Part shown: in pieces, positions 45,569-54,064 of the stretch
Layout: each line of letters starts with the position of its first letter
How positions within the stretch are numbered: the stretch's first letter is position 1
Source: Lachnospiraceae bacterium OM04-12BH
GTDB taxonomy: Bacteria > Bacillota > Clostridia > Lachnospirales > Lachnospiraceae
Direction of reading: 5' to 3'
Length of the DNA stretch: 64,000 bases
NCBI GenBank assembly: GCA_003490145.1
Contig: QULQ01000014.1
Span: forward strand, 6,888 to 70,887
Made by a program: the position numbers and the translations under genes
Notes under the pieces: model-generated
The model's input: the letters and a program-made list of their open reading frames with translations, nothing else
Database searches by the model: none
Told to the model about the DNA's origin: nothing

Positions 45569-46291
45569 ATGAAATATATGGATATTCATTCCCATCTGCT
45601 GCCTGGCATTGATGATGGGGCCAGGGATTTTGAAATAAGCATGGAAATGTTTCGCATCGCAGAGAAAAACGGGATCGGGGCAATGATCCTGACACCCCAT
45701 TATAAACCCATGCATCATAATGCATCACCGGCTACGATCCGGCGGCTGATCAGTGAGATAGAAGAAAAGCTGAAGGAAGAGAAGATAGAGATCCAGCTTT
45801 ATCCAGGAAACGAGATCTACTATCACAGTGAAGCTGTCTCACAGGCACTTGAGGGAAGGCTGTGTACCATGGCGGGGAGCAGCTATGTACTTGTGGAATT
45901 TAATCCAATGGATGAGTTTGAATATATCAGGAATGGTCTGTACCAGTTCCTGGCAGAGGGCTTCCGGCCTGTCCTGGCACATGTGGAGAGATACCGTTGC
46001 ATGACCGGCAAAGCTGACCGGGCTGAGGAGCTGACCGGCATGGGAGCTTACATACAGGTAAATGCAGGCAGCGTTATGGGACGCTATGGTCTGCAGACCA
46101 AAATGTTTACCAGAGGTCTGCTGAAAAGAAAAGCGGTTCATTTTGTGGCAACGGATGCCCATGATACGAAAAACAGAGCTCCGGAGCTTAGCGAGTGTGC
46201 CAGATTTTTGGCTAAAAAGTTTGGAGAAGATTACACACGGGAGCTGCTTTATGAGAATCCAATGAAGCTCGTCCAGAATGAATATATATAA
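45569..46291 (+). CDS. cpsB: CpsB/YwqE-type PHP tyrosine-protein phosphatase
   Basis: A 240-residue manganese-dependent phosphatase of the PHP fold. The metal motifs are MDIHSHLLPGIDDG near the N-terminus, the ILTPHYKP segment, HVERYR and the C-terminal ATDAHDTKNR. CpsB removes phosphate from the CpsD autokinase and so controls polysaccharide chain length or export. GAGGTGAAA precedes the ATG. First gene of the capsule/EPS regulatory operon. No good promoter is visible between the repeat and this gene in the present orientation. Confidence 0.93.
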   Translation: MKYMDIHSHLLPGIDDGARDFEISMEMFRIAEKNGIGAMILTPHYKPMHHNASPATIRRLISEIEEKLKEEKIEIQLYPGNEIYYHSEAVSQALEGRLCTMAGSSYVLVEFNPMDEFEYIRNGLYQFLAEGFRPVLAHVERYRCMTGKADRAEELTGMGAYIQVNAGSVMGRYGLQTKMFTRGLLKRKAVHFVATDAHDTKNRAPELSECARFLAKKFGEDYTRELLYENPMKLVQNEYI

Positions 46292-46364
46292 GCTTCCGGA
46301 CAAAGAGAGACCTGACGAAGGAAAAGTAGATAACAGGCAGAATATACAGGAGATAAAGAAAACT

Positions 46365-47120
46365 ATGGAACAACAAATGCAAACAAACACCTCTGTGGCG
46401 GGCAGAAATGATGATGACATGATAGAGATCGATCTGCTGGAGGTTTTCCAGATACTTCTTGGCAGGATCTGGCTGATCATAAGTGCCGGGCTTTTCTGTG
46501 CACTTGCCTGCTTTGCCTTCAGCAAATTCGTACTGGTTCCGACTTATGAATCCACCACCAAAATCTATATCCTGAATAAGACAAGTGAATCTACAGTGAC
46601 CTACAGTGATGTACAGCTTGGCAGCCAGCTGACCAAGGACTATGCGGAGCTGATCAACAGCCGGTATGTCCTGGAGGAGGTGATCCAGGAGCTGGCACTT
46701 GATATGGATTATGATGTGCTGCTGAAAAAGGTCAGTGTATCTACGCCGACAGATACCCGTATCGTTTCGATCACGGTAGAGGATTCAGACCCTGTAATGG
46801 CTATGAATATTGCCAATGCCATTCGGGAGGCTGCAAGTAGCCATATCCAGAACGTAATGGATATAGAGGCGGTAAATGTGGTGGAGACAGCAAACATGCC
46901 TACTGAAAAGGCAGGACCGAGCGTAGTGAAATGGAGCCTGATCGGAGGGATCATCGGTGTACTTCTCGTCAGTGCCATTGTGATCATACAGTATCTTATG
47001 GATGATACGATCAAGACCAGTGATGATGTGGAGAAATATCTGGGACTCAGCACACTGGCACTGATCCCGGTCGCAGTAGAGGAAACAGAGAATAAGAAGA
47101 AAAAACACAGAAAGCACTGA
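46365..47120 (+). CDS. cpsC: Wzz/CpsC-type polysaccharide co-polymerase
   Basis: A 251-residue chain-length regulator and kinase activator. The Wzz signature DMIEIDLLEVFQILLGRIW leads into membrane helix 1 (about 32-55), an extracellular helical domain (YESTTKIYILNKTSE...), and helix 2 (about 192-213) followed by a short basic cytoplasmic tail. I choose the ATG at 46365 after AGGAG; an upstream ATG at 46278 lacks such a signal. It activates the separate CpsD kinase. Confidence 0.9.
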   Translation: MEQQMQTNTSVAGRNDDDMIEIDLLEVFQILLGRIWLIISAGLFCALACFAFSKFVLVPTYESTTKIYILNKTSESTVTYSDVQLGSQLTKDYAELINSRYVLEEVIQELALDMDYDVLLKKVSVSTPTDTRIVSITVEDSDPVMAMNIANAIREAASSHIQNVMDIEAVNVVETANMPTEKAGPSVVKWSLIGGIIGVLLVSAIVIIQYLMDDTIKTSDDVEKYLGLSTLALIPVAVEETENKKKKHRKH

Positions 47121-47173
47121 CACAGGGCAGGAGCAGTGAAGCCGAAAATTACCATATGACAAGGTGAAAAAAC

Positions 47174-47968
47174 ATGCAGAATGTAAAACTACAGTTTGAG
47201 AAAAAGAATAATGATTACCGGATCCGGGAGGCCTTTAAGACACTCAGGTCCAATATTGAATTCTGTGGCGGGGATGTGAAGGTGATCGCAGTTACGAGCT
47301 GCACTCCGAATGAAGGAAAATCCAGTGTGGCAATGGAAATGGCGAGAGCCTTTGCAGAGGCAGGAAGCAAGACCATGCTGATCGACGCGGATATGAGAAA
47401 AAGTGTCCTTGTCGGCCGGTATAAGACAGGTGCTGTCCGGAAGGGACTGACACATTGCCTGATCGGAAAGGCCAATTATCTGGAGGTTATGTGTGAGACA
47501 AATGTTCCAAATCTATATGTCACCTTTTCCGGACCGGTACCGCCAAATCCCAGTGAGCTTCTCGGAGGAGAAAAGTTCCGCTCTATCCTGAATGTCCTTC
47601 GAAGCTCCTTTGACTATGTGATCGTGGATACACCCCCGCTTGGCAGTGTCATTGATGCGGCTGTTGCTGCAAAGAGCTGTGATGGTACAGTGCTTGTCAT
47701 CGAGAGCAATGCCATCAGCTACCGCTTTGCCCAGAAGGTCAAGGAACAGCTCGATAAGACTGGAAGCCGTATCCTTGGTGTAGTCCTGAATAAGGTGGAC
47801 ATGAACGGGAAGGGCTATTATGGCCATTATGGAAAATATTATGGCAAATACTACGGAAAATATTATGGAAACTACGGATCTGAAACAGCTTCCAGACAGG
47901 AGAAGAGCTCTTTGGAGAATGAGGTGCGTCAGTTTCGGGAAGATATTGAATTCATTGAGGACATTTAG
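47174..47968 (+). CDS. cpsD: CpsD-type tyrosine autokinase
   Basis: A 264-residue bacterial tyrosine kinase. Walker A is SCTPNEGKSSVAM, Walker A' is MLIDADMRKSV and Walker B is YVIVDTPPLGS. A Tyr-rich cluster (about 215-238) holds ten tyrosines in near-exact GKYY repeats, encoded by a ~12 bp repeated DNA unit (about 47813-47880). These are the autophosphorylation targets. A further ~25 residues follow the cluster, whereas most CpsD proteins end with it. AAGGTGAAA precedes the ATG. Confidence 0.94.
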   Translation: MQNVKLQFEKKNNDYRIREAFKTLRSNIEFCGGDVKVIAVTSCTPNEGKSSVAMEMARAFAEAGSKTMLIDADMRKSVLVGRYKTGAVRKGLTHCLIGKANYLEVMCETNVPNLYVTFSGPVPPNPSELLGGEKFRSILNVLRSSFDYVIVDTPPLGSVIDAAVAAKSCDGTVLVIESNAISYRFAQKVKEQLDKTGSRILGVVLNKVDMNGKGYYGHYGKYYGKYYGKYYGNYGSETASRQEKSSLENEVRQFREDIEFIEDI

Positions 47969-47979
47969 GAAGACAGAGT

Positions 47980-48852
47980 ATGAAACAGAGCAAAGTGATC
48001 GGAATTATTCTTATAGTGTTGAATATAGCACTGGCTGTTGTCTGCATCATCCTTTCTGCAGGACAGGATAAAACAAAGCCGGTATTTGATTTCCAGGCAG
48101 CGGAGGTTGTTTACCGGACAGGGATGGATGAGGAAAAGCTGAAGGAGGGGATCACAGCCAGGGACAATACAGATGGTGATATCACAGACCGGATCGTTGT
48201 GGAAAAGATCGTAACGGATCCGGCAGAAAATACAGCAGTTGTATTCTTCGCAGTCAGTGACAGAGCCGGCAATGTCGCCAAGTGCTCCAAGGTATTCCCT
48301 GCTTCCCTGGAGGGAGAAAACGAAGAGCTGGCAGACCAGCTGACGCAGGCAGGCTATGATGCAGCCTTTGCATCGGAAAGCAGCCTGACGGCTGAATCTA
48401 CAGATGCTGCAGCGGATCAGGAAAATGAAACAGACAATTCTGAAAATGCAGAGAATGAGGAACAGCAAGAGGATGCGGAGCCTTCAGAAAGTCCGTCTAT
48501 TGCGGCTTCACCAAGACCGACCAGAACACCGGAGAATACACCGAAGCCGGAGCCGGAACAGGAGGCAGTAGAAGAGCAGAAGCCAGCGGAAGCACCAAAA
48601 ACAAATGACGCAGCACCGGTACTCAGCCTGAAGCAGAATTCTGTGAAGGTAGCGGCTGGTTCTACACCGGCATGGGTGAATCTGATCGGAACCCTGAGGG
48701 ATGACAAGGACAGCTATGAAACCCTGTTCAGGAACCTGAAGGTCAGTAAATATGATGTGAATAAACCGGGTACTTATGAAGTGACAGTCCAGACAGAGGA
48801 TTCGGATGGCAACAGATCAGCAGCGGTGCCGATCACGATACAGGTGCAGTAG
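47980..48852 (+). CDS. Membrane-anchored extracellular protein with Ig-like (DUF5011-type) domains
   Basis: A 290-residue protein. One N-terminal helix (about 6-27) anchors it. Residues about 30-105 and 215-290 look like DUF5011/Ig-like domains (GITARDNTDGDITDRI... FFAVSDRAGNVAKCSKVF; YDVNKPGTYEVTVQTEDSDGNRSAAVPITIQV). Between them is a long Glu/Ala/Pro/Ser/Thr-rich linker (about 140-210) likely to span the wall. It follows cpsD by 11 bp. A role in tethering or sensing the surface polysaccharide is possible but unproven. Confidence 0.75.
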   Translation: MKQSKVIGIILIVLNIALAVVCIILSAGQDKTKPVFDFQAAEVVYRTGMDEEKLKEGITARDNTDGDITDRIVVEKIVTDPAENTAVVFFAVSDRAGNVAKCSKVFPASLEGENEELADQLTQAGYDAAFASESSLTAESTDAAADQENETDNSENAENEEQQEDAEPSESPSIAASPRPTRTPENTPKPEPEQEAVEEQKPAEAPKTNDAAPVLSLKQNSVKVAAGSTPAWVNLIGTLRDDKDSYETLFRNLKVSKYDVNKPGTYEVTVQTEDSDGNRSAAVPITIQVQ

Positions 48853-48895
48853 GACAGAGCGGCAGGCACTGAAAGAATAAGAGGACAGCAAAGAC

Positions 48896-50035
48896 ATGAC
48901 TAAAAAGGAAAAACGGGATCTTCGGATCAATCAGGAAAAGGAATATCTTCTGGATCCTGAATACGTGGCAGCAAAAAAGAAAAAGAGAAAGAAAAAACTG
49001 GCGCTCACAATTGTAATTGAACTGATAGCAGTGGCAGCCCTGATCGTGGCAGCCTTCCAGATCGTCCGCGCAGTTGGTAAAAAAAGCCTTACCAGCAAGG
49101 CAGAGGAAGCTGCACCGGATCTGAACCTGGTACGTGCTTCGGAGACACTGACGGAAGAGGAAGAAACAAAGTGGCAGGAGGGCTGGGTGAAGTATAATGG
49201 CAGCATTTATGCCTACAACGAAGATGTCAGGACCTTCCTGTTTATGGGAATTGATAAGAAGAGTGATGTGAAGGAAGTAGAAGAAGGGACAAAGGGCGGC
49301 CAGGCAGATGCCCTGTTTCTGGCAGTGATGAATCCCCATGATAAGACACTTAAGATCGTAGGCATCAACCGGAACACTATGGCGGATGTGGATATTTATA
49401 ATGACAGCGGCGCCTATGTGACGACCCAAAAGGCACAGATCGCTGTCCAGCACGGCTTTGGAAATGGTGTAGAGGAAAGCTGTGAATATCAGAAAAAAGC
49501 AGTCAGCAGACTGTTTTACGGACTGCCGATCCATGGCTATGCCGCCATCAACATGAGTGCGATCCCGACCATAAATGATGCGGTAGGGGGTGTGGATGTG
49601 ACAGTACTTGATGATCTGACGAAGTATGACAGCTCCCTGAAAAAGGATGCAAAGGTGCATCTGATGGGAGAAGCTGCCTTCTGGTATGTGAAGGCCAGGG
49701 ATGTGAATGTGTTTGGCTCGGCGGATATGCGGCTTGCCAGACAGAAGCAGTACCTGAATGCCTATGTACAGGCAGCCAAGTCGGCAGCGAAGAAGGATAT
49801 CACAGTAGCCCTTGATCTGTATCAGGCAGTGGTGCCACAGATGGTAACGGATATTTCCGCAGACGAGGTGGCATACCTTGCGCCGATCCTTGTGGATTAC
49901 AGCTTTGATGAAAACAGCTTTTACATGATGCAGGGAGAAACCGTCATGGGAGATGAATTTGAAGAGTTCTATCCGGATGAGGATGCTCTTTATGAAATGA
50001 TCCTGAATATCTTTTATGAGCCGGTGGAGCAGTAA
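48896..50035 (+). CDS. LytR-CpsA-Psr (LCP) family glycopolymer transferase
   Basis: A 379-residue LCP protein. A basic cytoplasmic start (KKKKRKKK) precedes one membrane helix (about 36-59). The LCP domain contains FLFMGIDKKSD, VGINRNTMADV, INDAVGGVDVTV and YVKARDVNVFGSADMRLARQKQYL. LCP enzymes attach undecaprenyl-linked glycopolymers to peptidoglycan. Some positions usually held by Arg/Asp (SIPRDT in the family, GINRNT here) are changed, so it is a divergent member. An ORF of 435 codons lies antisense to it but looks like a frame shadow. Confidence 0.88.
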   Translation: MTKKEKRDLRINQEKEYLLDPEYVAAKKKKRKKKLALTIVIELIAVAALIVAAFQIVRAVGKKSLTSKAEEAAPDLNLVRASETLTEEEETKWQEGWVKYNGSIYAYNEDVRTFLFMGIDKKSDVKEVEEGTKGGQADALFLAVMNPHDKTLKIVGINRNTMADVDIYNDSGAYVTTQKAQIAVQHGFGNGVEESCEYQKKAVSRLFYGLPIHGYAAINMSAIPTINDAVGGVDVTVLDDLTKYDSSLKKDAKVHLMGEAAFWYVKARDVNVFGSADMRLARQKQYLNAYVQAAKSAAKKDITVALDLYQAVVPQMVTDISADEVAYLAPILVDYSFDENSFYMMQGETVMGDEFEEFYPDEDALYEMILNIFYEPVEQ

Positions 50036-50063
50036 AAGCACTATACATAAAGAAGGAAGCTGA

Positions 50064-50861
50064 ATGAAAAGAAAATTTTTAACGCTGGGACTTGCCGGGA
50101 TAATACTGGCCAGCAGCCTGCTGACCGGGTGTGCCGGCAAAGACCAGAATACAGCAGAAACAGAAAATCCAGAAAATACGGAAATGACGGAGAATGCGGG
50201 ACAGTCTGCAGAAGATCAGAAGCAGACAGGGATCGCAGGTGAAAGCGCTTCCGATTCCCAGATTGATTTCACAGCACTTCAGGCAGAAAATCCGGATATT
50301 TTCGGCTGGCTCTATATACCGGGAACCGGGATCGATGATCCCATCCTGCAGAGCGAAGAGGCGGATGATTATTATGAAACAAGAGATGCCTATGGCAGGG
50401 ATAATGCTGCAGGCGCTCTGTATACTGAGCTTGCCAATCTGAAAAATATGTGTGATTTCAACACAGTTATTCATGGAAGGGGAGACAGCGACAGCGCACC
50501 CTTTGCAGGATTATACGATTTTGCGGATCCGGATTTTTTTGAAAAGCATGAATATGCCTATATTTATATCGATGGCAATCTTCTGACCTACGAGATCTTT
50601 GCGGCCTATGAAAGAGAGGATACCAGTCTGATCAGAACCTATGACTTTACCTATCAGAGTGGATGCCAGCAGTTTATAGATGATCTGTATGGAACCCGTG
50701 TCATGGGAATGAACCTGCGGGAAAGCTTTGGAGAGGTAAGTCCATACAATTTCCTGATCACCCTTACGACCAAGAAGGATGCAGCTTCAGATAAACAGTT
50801 TGTTGTGATCGCAGCCCTTGTGGGAGATGCTGCAGGAACTATAGACAGAGTTGTTGAATAA
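50064..50861 (+). CDS. Sortase B-fold lipoprotein lacking the catalytic triad
   Basis: A 265-residue class B sortase homologue with a lipoprotein signal (LLTGC, Cys23) in place of the usual anchor. NPDIFGWLYIPGTGIDDPIL, AAGALYTE and DPDFFEKHEYAYIYIDG align well with SrtB. The three catalytic positions are changed: the YGH His is Arg139 (VIHGRG), the TLxTC Cys is Lys237 (ITLTTK), and the C-terminal Arg is Gln245 (DKQFVVIA). It should be inactive as a transpeptidase and may bind a peptide or act as an LCP accessory. Confidence 0.85.
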   Translation: MKRKFLTLGLAGIILASSLLTGCAGKDQNTAETENPENTEMTENAGQSAEDQKQTGIAGESASDSQIDFTALQAENPDIFGWLYIPGTGIDDPILQSEEADDYYETRDAYGRDNAAGALYTELANLKNMCDFNTVIHGRGDSDSAPFAGLYDFADPDFFEKHEYAYIYIDGNLLTYEIFAAYEREDTSLIRTYDFTYQSGCQQFIDDLYGTRVMGMNLRESFGEVSPYNFLITLTTKKDAASDKQFVVIAALVGDAAGTIDRVVE

Positions 50862-50987
50862 AAATGACACAGTAACCTGTGATGCAGGTACAGACTATGC
50901 AGGTATCAACACCGGTAAAACGGTGATGATATAAAACCACACTCAGGCTTTCGGCTTTTTGCTGAAAAGAAAGGAGGAGACAGTCCA

Positions 50988-51590
50988 ATGAAAAAGCTTA
51001 TCGCATGTACCCTGATCGGAGCAATGCTCTGCGGTATGACTGTATCTGCAGCAGGATCACCTTCTGCAGCAACTGTATCAGGTAATTCCAGTTCCAGCTC
51101 ATCAGCTTCTACAGCTGTTGCAGTTGAGGCATCTGGAGTATCTGCAACAGTAGAAGCAGCAGCTGCTGCTGAAAACAAGTCAGTCGGTGAGTATACCAAC
51201 AATGCAATTGTTGAGACTCCCGGACTCCCGGATGCACTTCCGACAGGACAGGGTGGACACGTTATCATTAACGGAGCCCCCAGTAATGTAATTTTCTTCT
51301 TAACAAAGGCTAATGCAGCTACTGTTAAGGACGCAAAGGCACAGGCTACTGAGCTTGGCGGAAAGGTTCTTTCTGTATTTGGAACCAAAGCAGTTGTCGG
51401 CAAGTTCGAATCTGCTCAGGTTAACTTCTACATGAAGGGCGTGAAGGCAGGCCAGAGCATCAAGGTTTACCAGAAGGTAAACGGTGCATGGGTTGAGGTT
51501 AAGGTTGTAGAGATCAGAGAGGATCACGTAGTTGTCGATATGACAAGCCACGGAACTCTTGCCTTTATTGAGGTTCCTGCAGCACAGTAA
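50988..51590 (+). CDS. Secreted protein of unknown function
   Basis: A 200-residue exported protein. The signal peptide (MKKLIACTLIGAMLCGMTVSAAG) is followed by a Ser/Ala/Val-rich low-complexity stretch (about 24-65) and a C-terminal domain (about 95-195) with beta-strand pattern (SIKVYQKVNGAWVEVKVVEIREDHVVVDM). No sorting signal at the C-terminus and no recognised catalytic motif. AAAGGAGGAG sets the start. The codon use suggests a well-expressed gene. It sits between the sortase-like and Rpn-like genes. Confidence 0.75.
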   Translation: MKKLIACTLIGAMLCGMTVSAAGSPSAATVSGNSSSSSSASTAVAVEASGVSATVEAAAAAENKSVGEYTNNAIVETPGLPDALPTGQGGHVIINGAPSNVIFFLTKANAATVKDAKAQATELGGKVLSVFGTKAVVGKFESAQVNFYMKGVKAGQSIKVYQKVNGAWVEVKVVEIREDHVVVDMTSHGTLAFIEVPAAQ

Positions 51591-51830
51591 TCCAATCCGG
51601 TATTAGTGTTTTTTAGCAGCCAGGCATTCTCAACCTGGCTGCATAATGGGATTTAAAAGTAATCATGCATGATTATTTTCCGGGTGTGGTCGTCAGTCAG
51701 GGGCGTAAGCCTCTGGCTGATATAAAAGAAAGGATGGACAGACGGCTGTCCTTGCCAGAACCTTGACAATTGCATATCTTACATCGAGATGAACACTGAA
51801 AAATAAACGAAATCATGTTCAAAAAACTTC
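51591..51830. other. Hairpin-rich region after the secreted-protein gene
   Basis: No gene seen. It contains GCAGCCAGG (51616-51624) / CCTGGCTGC (51634-51642) with a T-run on the wrong side, a perfect 16 bp palindrome TAATCATGCATGATTA (51660-51675) followed by ATTTTC, CAGTCAGGGGC-gtaa-GCCTCTGGCTG (51694-51719) and GGACAG-acgg-CTGTCC (51736-51751). The first hairpin or the palindrome may terminate the upstream transcript; the later stems could be RNA elements. Confidence 0.5.
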
Positions 51831-51859
51831 TTGCACAGCGTGAGTATATATGATATAGT
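51831..51859 (+). promoter_or_regulatory. Promoter upstream of the Rpn-like gene
   Basis: TTGCAC (51831-51836) and TATAGT (51854-51859) with 17 bp between them, giving a ~130 nt leader before the Rpn-like gene. Confidence 0.6.
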
Positions 51860-51996
51860 GTTTCTATCAGAAAAATCATATCATGTAGTTTCAGGCTTTT
51901 CGCCAGAGATTCACTTATGACACAACTAAACAGGCGGAGAGATTGAAATAACAGGGGGCGTTCATTTTCTCTTCTGCCAGAGGAAGGGAGAAATGA

Positions 51997-52884
51997 ATGG
52001 AAAGTACCAATGATCTTGTAACGAAGAATTTTGAAGCGTATCCGGATGTGGCAGCCGATATTCTCAATGTACTTCTGTATGAGGGAAAGAGCGAGATAAA
52101 GGAAGAAAACCTTTTGGCATCTCCGACGGAAACCCTGTATCAGGGAGAGAGAAAGCTGCGAAATCAGCTGGAGGATATCGCAAAGTATGATATGGCTGAT
52201 GGAGAGATACGGACTGTGTATCTCTTTGCTAATCAGACGAAGAAGGATCCTGATATGCTGCTTCGCAAAGCTGGCTATATTGGAGGCATCTACAGAGAGC
52301 AGTATGAAAAGAAGACACAGAACAGATTCCCGGTGATCGAGCTGGTTCTTTACTGGGGAAAGAGAAGATGGAATGAAAACAGAAGTGTCCATGAAATATT
52401 TCGGGACAAGAAACTTCCGGCTAAGACAATGTCTTATGTGGATGATCTGAAGCTCCATGTATTTGAACTCAGAAATCTGCCGGAAAAAGTAAGAAAACGG
52501 TTTCAGAGTGACATGAGGATCGTGGTCGATTATCTTGCAGAAGGAAAAGATTACCGGTCAGAACAGAAGGTGGTACATAAGGAGGCTCTTATCAAGCTGC
52601 TGAGGGTACTCTCCGGAGATGAAAACGTAGAGGACACAGAGGCTATACTTCAGGAAATGAATGTGAAAGAGGAGGATGAAATCAGTATGTGTGAATTATT
52701 TGACCAGTATATCAGAAAAGGAAAAAGAGAAGGAAGGATTGAAGGCAGAGCAGAAGTGATACCTGCCATGATCCGTACCTGCAAGCGGTTTCATATAAGC
52801 TATCAGGATACGGCAGACAGTATCAGAAGGGAACTGAAGCTTCCTGACAATGAAATCGAAGAAAACATGAAGCTCTACTGGTAA
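51997..52884 (+). CDS. Rpn-family (PD-(D/E)XK nuclease-like) protein with altered active site
   Basis: A 295-residue member of the Rpn/YhgA-like family, whose active members are DNA nucleases promoting recombination. The N-terminal core is recognisable: DVAADILNVLLYEGKSEIKEENL, then LFANQTKKDPDMLLRKAGYIGGIYREQ. In typical members the second motif reads IENQT; here the Glu is Ala78, so activity is doubtful. The C-terminus carries the usual charged GKREGRIEGRAE stretch. GAAGGGAGAA sets the start. It has its own promoter and terminator within the capsule locus. Confidence 0.85.
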   Translation: MESTNDLVTKNFEAYPDVAADILNVLLYEGKSEIKEENLLASPTETLYQGERKLRNQLEDIAKYDMADGEIRTVYLFANQTKKDPDMLLRKAGYIGGIYREQYEKKTQNRFPVIELVLYWGKRRWNENRSVHEIFRDKKLPAKTMSYVDDLKLHVFELRNLPEKVRKRFQSDMRIVVDYLAEGKDYRSEQKVVHKEALIKLLRVLSGDENVEDTEAILQEMNVKEEDEISMCELFDQYIRKGKREGRIEGRAEVIPAMIRTCKRFHISYQDTADSIRRELKLPDNEIEENMKLYW

Positions 52885-52915
52885 AAGCAGAATACAGCTG
52901 AAAAGAAAACGGGTG

Positions 52916-52959
52916 CTCCCGGTGTAAGATATGTGATTGTCTTATGCCGGGAGTTTTTT
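52916..52959 (+). terminator. Terminator after the Rpn-like gene
   Basis: CTCCCGG (52916-52922) pairs with CCGGGAG (52947-52953), with an inner GTAAGA/TCTTAT stem, followed by six T residues. Confidence 0.88.
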
Positions 52960-53074
52960 GTACCAGAAAATACAAAAGAGATCCGGTGGCAGATTTTCTG
53001 CATAAAAAGTGAAGAATCTTCTGAGTAGTATACGCTGCCTGAAGCTTTTGAACAGTCATAGCGGAGCAAAAGAA

Positions 53075-53104
53075 ACCGGCAAAGCCCGGTGATGGCGAAG
53101 CTAT
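53075..53104 (+). other. Two tandem small hairpins in the loaP leader
   Basis: ACCGG-caaagc-CCGGT (53075-53090) is followed after one base by ATGGC-gaa-GCTAT (53092-53104), ending about 30 bases before the NusG-like gene. It looks like a structured leader and could be a LoaP-responsive or ligand-binding element. It does not match a riboswitch I know. Confidence 0.4.
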
Positions 53105-53133
53105 GTCAAGAACAGGAGTGGAGAAGATAGGAT

Positions 53134-53967
53134 ATGTGGTATGTAATTCAGACAGTAAACGGAGAAGAACAGCAGGTTTGTACCTGGATCAACCAAAGGA
53201 TGGACAGGGCACTGTTCAGGCGGTGCTTTGTCCCATTATATGAGGATGTCTGGCGAAAGGAAGGCATCGGCAATATCAGCATCCGGAAGATGTTTGGCGG
53301 CTATCTCTTTATCGAAACGGACAGACCTGAGGATATTTATGAGGAGCTTCGTAAGGTTCCTGGACTTACAATACTGCTTTCTGAAGAGGATCAGACAGGC
53401 AAGCGTTTTTGGCCAATTCATAAGGAGGAAGAAGAGTTCCTTGACAATGTTCTTTGGGACGGTCTTATGCGTGTAAGCTATATAGAAAGAAATGCAAATG
53501 GGCGGATCACGTTTGTGGCAGGTCCGTTGGCGGACTATCAGGAATATATCGTGAAAATCGATCTACCTCACCGGAGAGCTATTGTGGAAATGCCATTTCT
53601 TGGTGAAAAAAGAAGACTGAAATTCGGTCTGTGGTCGAGCAAGGATCCGGCGATTCCGTGGCTGGAGGAAGCGAAGAAAAGGCGGCTTGAGGAGGAAAGA
53701 TCAGGGCATTCAGGAACTGATACACAGAAAGAAGTCAGCACAGGACAGAAGACCGGACAGGGATATTTGCATGAAGGTGGGATTACAGAAGGGGATTATG
53801 TAGTCAATACCACAGGAATCTATGGAGATGGACTTCTTAAGGTGATTTCGGTAAATGAAAAAAATCGGAGTGTAACAGCAGCCGTACCGCTGTTCGGGGA
53901 GCTGATCCCGGTACAGATGAGTATGGATGATGTGGAAAAAGAGGAACGCCGGAAGGTGAAAGAATAG
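53134..53967 (+). CDS. loaP: LoaP-type NusG paralogue with two KOW-like domains
   Basis: A 277-residue specialised NusG. The NGN domain (1 to about 115) begins MWYVIQTVNGEEQQVCTWIN and has the FGGYLFIETD strand. KOW1 (about 125-165, ITFVAGPLADYQEYIV) is followed by a charged linker and a second KOW-like unit (about 217-265, ITEGDYVVNTTGIYGDGLLKV). LoaP proteins are usually about 170-190 residues with one KOW. They act as processive antiterminators of long polysaccharide or antibiotic operons. It lies directly before the glycan assembly genes with no terminator between, so it probably reads through that operon. Confidence 0.88.
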   Translation: MWYVIQTVNGEEQQVCTWINQRMDRALFRRCFVPLYEDVWRKEGIGNISIRKMFGGYLFIETDRPEDIYEELRKVPGLTILLSEEDQTGKRFWPIHKEEEEFLDNVLWDGLMRVSYIERNANGRITFVAGPLADYQEYIVKIDLPHRRAIVEMPFLGEKRRLKFGLWSSKDPAIPWLEEAKKRRLEEERSGHSGTDTQKEVSTGQKTGQGYLHEGGITEGDYVVNTTGIYGDGLLKVISVNEKNRSVTAAVPLFGELIPVQMSMDDVEKEERRKVKE

Positions 53968-54064
53968 AAGAATTACAGGTGACCGTTTTATGAACTGGCA
54001 ATTATAAGAATGAAAAATGAGGCTAAATTTTTTAGAAATCTTAGAAAAGGAAAGGGAGAAATTT

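Noticed and set aside
48833..50140. 435-codon reading frame antisense to the LCP gene
   Set aside because: It has no ribosome site, its composition is Cys/His/Ile-rich shadow sequence, and the sense frame encodes a clear LCP protein.
50890..50912. Direct repeat ATGCAGGTA, twice, before the secreted-protein gene
   Set aside because: Short and without promoter context; similarity to the xpt operator arm is probably chance.
53040..53133. Cyclic-di-GMP riboswitch before loaP
   Set aside because: A GGCAAAGCC string recalls the GEMM core, but the remaining conserved parts and the tetraloop-receptor layout are missing.
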